NCBI GenBank assembly: GCA_900489925.1
Contig: UEHQ01000034.1
Span: forward strand, 62,001-126,000
Length of the DNA: 64,000 nucleotides
Origin: Hyphomicrobiales bacterium
GTDB lineage: Bacteria; Pseudomonadota; Alphaproteobacteria; Rhizobiales; Rhizobiaceae
Reading direction: 5' to 3'
Shown here: in pieces, positions 61,966-64,000 of the stretch
How the letters are laid out: each line of letters begins with the position of its first letter
Position numbering within the stretch: position 1 is the first letter of the stretch
Translations under genes and position numbers: made by a program
The notes under the pieces: model-generated
What the model was told of the DNA's origin: nothing
The model's database searches: none
Seen by the model: the letters and a program-made list of their open reading frames with translations, nothing else

Positions 61966-62721
61966 CTATTCCTCGAACATCTTACCGCTTCGCGTTTCCA
62001 GCCGGTAGCGGTGGCCGGGATAGACCAGCCGCGCGGTGGAGACGATGTGCAGGCCTGACCAGGTGCGACGCCGGATCGTCAGACATGGCTCACTCCGCAG
62101 GATCGTCAGAAGCCTGCACTCCCAGGCCTGTGGCATGGCCGCCTCGACGATGTGTTCGGAGCCGCTAAGCGGAGCTGCCGCGGTAAGATAGGCGTTCGGC
62201 GTCAACGAGGAGAAATCTTGCTCGAGATAGTCGGGCGCAGCAGCCGGATTGACGAAGCGATCCTCGATCTGCACCGGCACGCCGTTTTCGGCATGGACGA
62301 TCAGCGAGTGAAACACCGGTGCGCCGATGTCGAGCTCAAGCGCATCGGCAATCTCGGGAGAGGCCGGCTCTTGGGCAAGAACGATGATCGAAGCGTCGTG
62401 CGTGTGGCCGCGTTCGGCGATTTCGTCAGCGATATTACGCACTTCGAAGAGCGCCGAATAGCCCTTGCGCTCGGCCACGAATGATCCAACGCCCTGGATG
62501 CGGACCAGCTCGCCTTCGTTGGCGAGTTCGCGTAGCGCGCGGTTGGCGGTCATCTTGCTGACGCCGAGTTCCGAGACGAGCTCGTTTTCGGAGGGTACGC
62601 GATGCTTCGGCGGCCACTCGCCGCTGTGGATGCGGTCGAGAATCATCTGCTTGACACCAGCGTAGAGCGGTGCGGTATCGTTTTCCGCAAGCTCGCGCTT
62701 CATCTCGCCGGGACGCTTCAT
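61966..62721 (-). CDS. GntR/HutC-type transcriptional regulator
   Basis: This 251-residue regulator has an N-terminal GntR winged helix (YAGVKQMILDRIHSGEWPP, then VSKMTANRALRELANEGELV) and a C-terminal UTRA domain (EIAERGHTHDASIIVLAQ, VPVQIEDRFVNPAAAPDYLE, TIRRRTWSGLHIVSTARLVY). The pattern matches HutC, the urocanate-responsive repressor of histidine use. It is divergent from an ABC transporter operon starting at 62920, as in rhizobial hut loci. A 14-bp palindrome lies in between. AAGGA precedes the ATG at 62721. Confidence 0.85.
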   Translation of the reverse strand: MKRPGEMKRELAENDTAPLYAGVKQMILDRIHSGEWPPKHRVPSENELVSELGVSKMTANRALRELANEGELVRIQGVGSFVAERKGYSALFEVRNIADEIAERGHTHDASIIVLAQEPASPEIADALELDIGAPVFHSLIVHAENGVPVQIEDRFVNPAAAPDYLEQDFSSLTPNAYLTAAAPLSGSEHIVEAAMPQAWECRLLTILRSEPCLTIRRRTWSGLHIVSTARLVYPGHRYRLETRSGKMFEE

Positions 62722-62793
62722 TGCCTATTCCTTTTGCAGTAGCCGAGTCCGCTCGATAATCTGACTTTCCACTTGCATATCATAAAATATCTC

Positions 62794-62807
62794 ATATGGT
62801 ACCATAT
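62794..62807. promoter_or_regulatory. Candidate HutC operator
   Basis: ATATGGTACCATAT is a perfect 14-bp palindrome in the divergent region between the HutC-type gene and the binding-protein gene. It is in the AT-rich part where promoters are expected. Confidence 0.5.
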
Positions 62808-62919
62808 ACAACCTCCCGATTGGAGCTGCTCAACAAAAAAGCGGAACATCGGGCAAGCCGGCGCAGACCGGTATCATTTGGTCGCAAGGTCATCGCCAAT
62901 TCAGAGGAGATTTTCATCG

Positions 62920-63759
62920 ATGAAATTCAACACGCTTCTTCTTTCCAGCGCCATTGCGCTTTCGGTTCTCGCCGCGCCGGTGGCGGCCAAGGATTGGAAG
63001 ACCGCCACCATCACGCTCGAGGGCGCCTATGCGCCTTGGAACATGACCAACGCCGACGGCACGCTTGGTGGCTTTGAGCCGGAGCTCGCCAAGGTTCTCT
63101 GCGAGCGCGCCAAGATCGACTGCAAGCTCGTGGCGTCCGATTGGGACGGCATGATCCCGGCGCTGAATGCCGGCAAGTTCGACGTGATCATGGATGCGCT
63201 GTCGATCACCGAAGACCGCAAGAAGGTCATCGGCTTCACGGTGCCTTACGCGGCAACCCCGGCTGCCTTTGCAACCGCCAAGGATAGTCCGCTGGCAAAC
63301 GCCGCAGGCACAGGCGCAACCATCAAAATGACGCCCGGCCAGACCGGCGTGAAGGAAATCGACGCACTGAAGGAAGCCTTCAAGGGCAAGACGATCGGCA
63401 TCCAGGCCGCAACCGTCTACGCCAAGTTCGTCTATGACAATTTCGGCGACATCGCCGAGATCCGCGAATACAAGACCGGCGCCGACCGCGATCTCGACCT
63501 GCAGAACGGCCGTATCGACCTCGGCTTCGATGACGCGGTCTATTTCGCCAATGCGTTCCAGTCCGCCAACGACTCGCTCGCCTTCACTGGCCCTGAAATC
63601 GTCGGCTCCATCTGGGGCGAGGGTGAAGGCCTTGGTGTTCGCCAGGCCGATACCGACCTGCGCGACAAGCTCAACGAAGCGATCAAGTCGGCTCTTGCCG
63701 ATGGCACCGTCAAGAACCTCTCGATGAAGTGGTTCAAGGTCGACGTCAGCCCGCAATAA
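62920..63759 (+). CDS. Amino acid ABC transporter, periplasmic binding protein (histidine-type)
   Basis: This is a 279-residue family-3 solute-binding protein. A signal peptide covers about residues 1-23 (ending VAA before KDWKTA). The pattern LEGAYAPWNMTNADGTLGGF and ALSITEDRKKVIGFTVPY is typical of lysine/histidine/opine-binding proteins. The ATG at 62920 follows AGAGGAG; upstream frame residues are not a signal peptide. Divergence from a HutC-type regulator suggests uptake of histidine or a related imidazole compound. A hairpin and the first permease gene follow. Confidence 0.9.
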   Translation: MKFNTLLLSSAIALSVLAAPVAAKDWKTATITLEGAYAPWNMTNADGTLGGFEPELAKVLCERAKIDCKLVASDWDGMIPALNAGKFDVIMDALSITEDRKKVIGFTVPYAATPAAFATAKDSPLANAAGTGATIKMTPGQTGVKEIDALKEAFKGKTIGIQAATVYAKFVYDNFGDIAEIREYKTGADRDLDLQNGRIDLGFDDAVYFANAFQSANDSLAFTGPEIVGSIWGEGEGLGVRQADTDLRDKLNEAIKSALADGTVKNLSMKWFKVDVSPQ

Positions 63760-63786
63760 TGCGCTTTCGGCGTAAGCCGGCAGTCC

Positions 63787-63814
63787 CGGTCTCCGGCTTC
63801 CTCGCCGGGGACCG
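63787..63814 (+). terminator. Hairpin between binding protein and permease
   Basis: An 11-bp stem with one G-U pair (CGGTCTCCGGC with GCCGGGGACCG) has a 6-base loop and no T-run. It is probably a stabiliser or attenuator that keeps the binding protein more abundant than the permease. Confidence 0.55.
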
Positions 63815-63878
63815 CATGCTATTCTGACACCGTCACGAGAAGGGCGGGCACAAGAAGGACAAGCGTGGGGAACACGGT

Positions 63879-64000
63879 ATGGCAATCTTGCAATTGATTG
63901 GATTCGGCTCCGGTGGCTGGGGCGCGCTGCTTCTGCTCGCCGCGCTGATGACGCTCTGCGTAACGGCAACGGCGCTGGCGATCGGCGCCGTTCTCGGCGC
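63879..64000 (+). CDS. ABC transporter permease, N-terminal part (cut by window end)
   Basis: The first 40 codons of a hydrophobic protein are visible: MAILQLIGFGSGGWGALLLL, then AALMTLCVTATALAIGAVLG, a typical start of HisQ-type permeases. A GGGGAACA site stands before the ATG at 63879. It is the second gene of the HutC-linked transporter operon. The rest lies outside the window. Confidence 0.8.
   Translation, partial: MAILQLIGFGSGGWGALLLLAALMTLCVTATALAIGAVLG

Noticed and set aside
1..64000. CRISPR arrays, tRNA, rRNA and riboswitches
   Set aside because: No regularly spaced repeats, cloverleaf-like sequences or recognisable riboswitch cores were seen by eye; a covariance-model scan would be needed to be sure.

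Overview
This is a GC-rich alphaproteobacterial window, most likely from a Rhizobiaceae genome (Rhizobium, Agrobacterium or Ensifer type). The main clues are a eukaryote-like type II glutamine synthetase (glnII) paired with a small DUF2735 gene, a PraR-like regulator, a Tim44-domain protein, many amino-acid ABC transporters and catabolic operons beside their own regulators. Accessory catabolic clusters lie next to cofactor genes (panCB, nadABC), which is compatible with a chromid or a plastic chromosomal arm. I saw no tRNA, rRNA, IS element or CRISPR array.

Layout. 0.1-11.1 kb: amino-acid catabolism and uptake, with an omega-aminotransferase and its XRE-cupin regulator, a pyrroline-5-carboxylate reductase paralogue, an M20 amidohydrolase, a polar amino-acid ABC transporter, two guanidino-group hydrolases (DDAH-like and CtlX-like), ornithine cyclodeaminase and a divergent Lrp-type regulator. 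Together they look like a route from arginine, methylarginine or citrulline through ornithine to proline. 11.1-17.0 kb: a GntR-controlled cluster (MFS carrier, SDR, PEP-mutase/isocitrate-lyase family enzyme, 3-dehydroshikimate dehydratase fused to an HPPD-like domain), probably for a hydroaromatic or related acid. 17.0-24.9 kb: a surface-glycan island that looks lower in GC, with three sialyltransferase-like proteins, a GT92-type and another glycosyltransferase, a methyltransferase and an MBOAT/SGNH-like acylation pair. 25.1-28.2 kb: housekeeping-type genes (DeoR/GlpR-type regulator, YbaK, Tim44-like, J-domain protein).

28.7-41.1 kb: two adjacent, probably translationally coupled giant genes (2171 and 1936 aa) that I cannot place in any family. 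A long palindrome with extra half-sites lies in front of them. 41.2-46.2 kb: panC-panB, a TIGR03862-type flavoprotein, a DUF2735 gene and glnII with a recognisable sigma-54 promoter.

46.4-51.0 kb: a compact RiPP-type cluster: a BTAD/TolB-like/TPR regulator, a 45-residue peptide with no Cys and no Gly, YcaO, TfuA and a 97-residue unknown protein. It is followed by a convergent PraR-like regulator and an HlyD/RbbA-type/ABC-2 exporter (51.7-56.6 kb). 56.7-61.0 kb: an NrtR-type regulator and nadABC, with two matching palindromes at the nadA promoter. 61.1-64.0 kb: a PhnD-like binding protein, a HutC-type regulator and the start of a histidine-like ABC transporter cut by the window end.

The two best candidates for an undescribed system are the giant-protein pair and the YcaO-TfuA peptide cluster. 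All functions are inferred by reading motifs; no database search was run.
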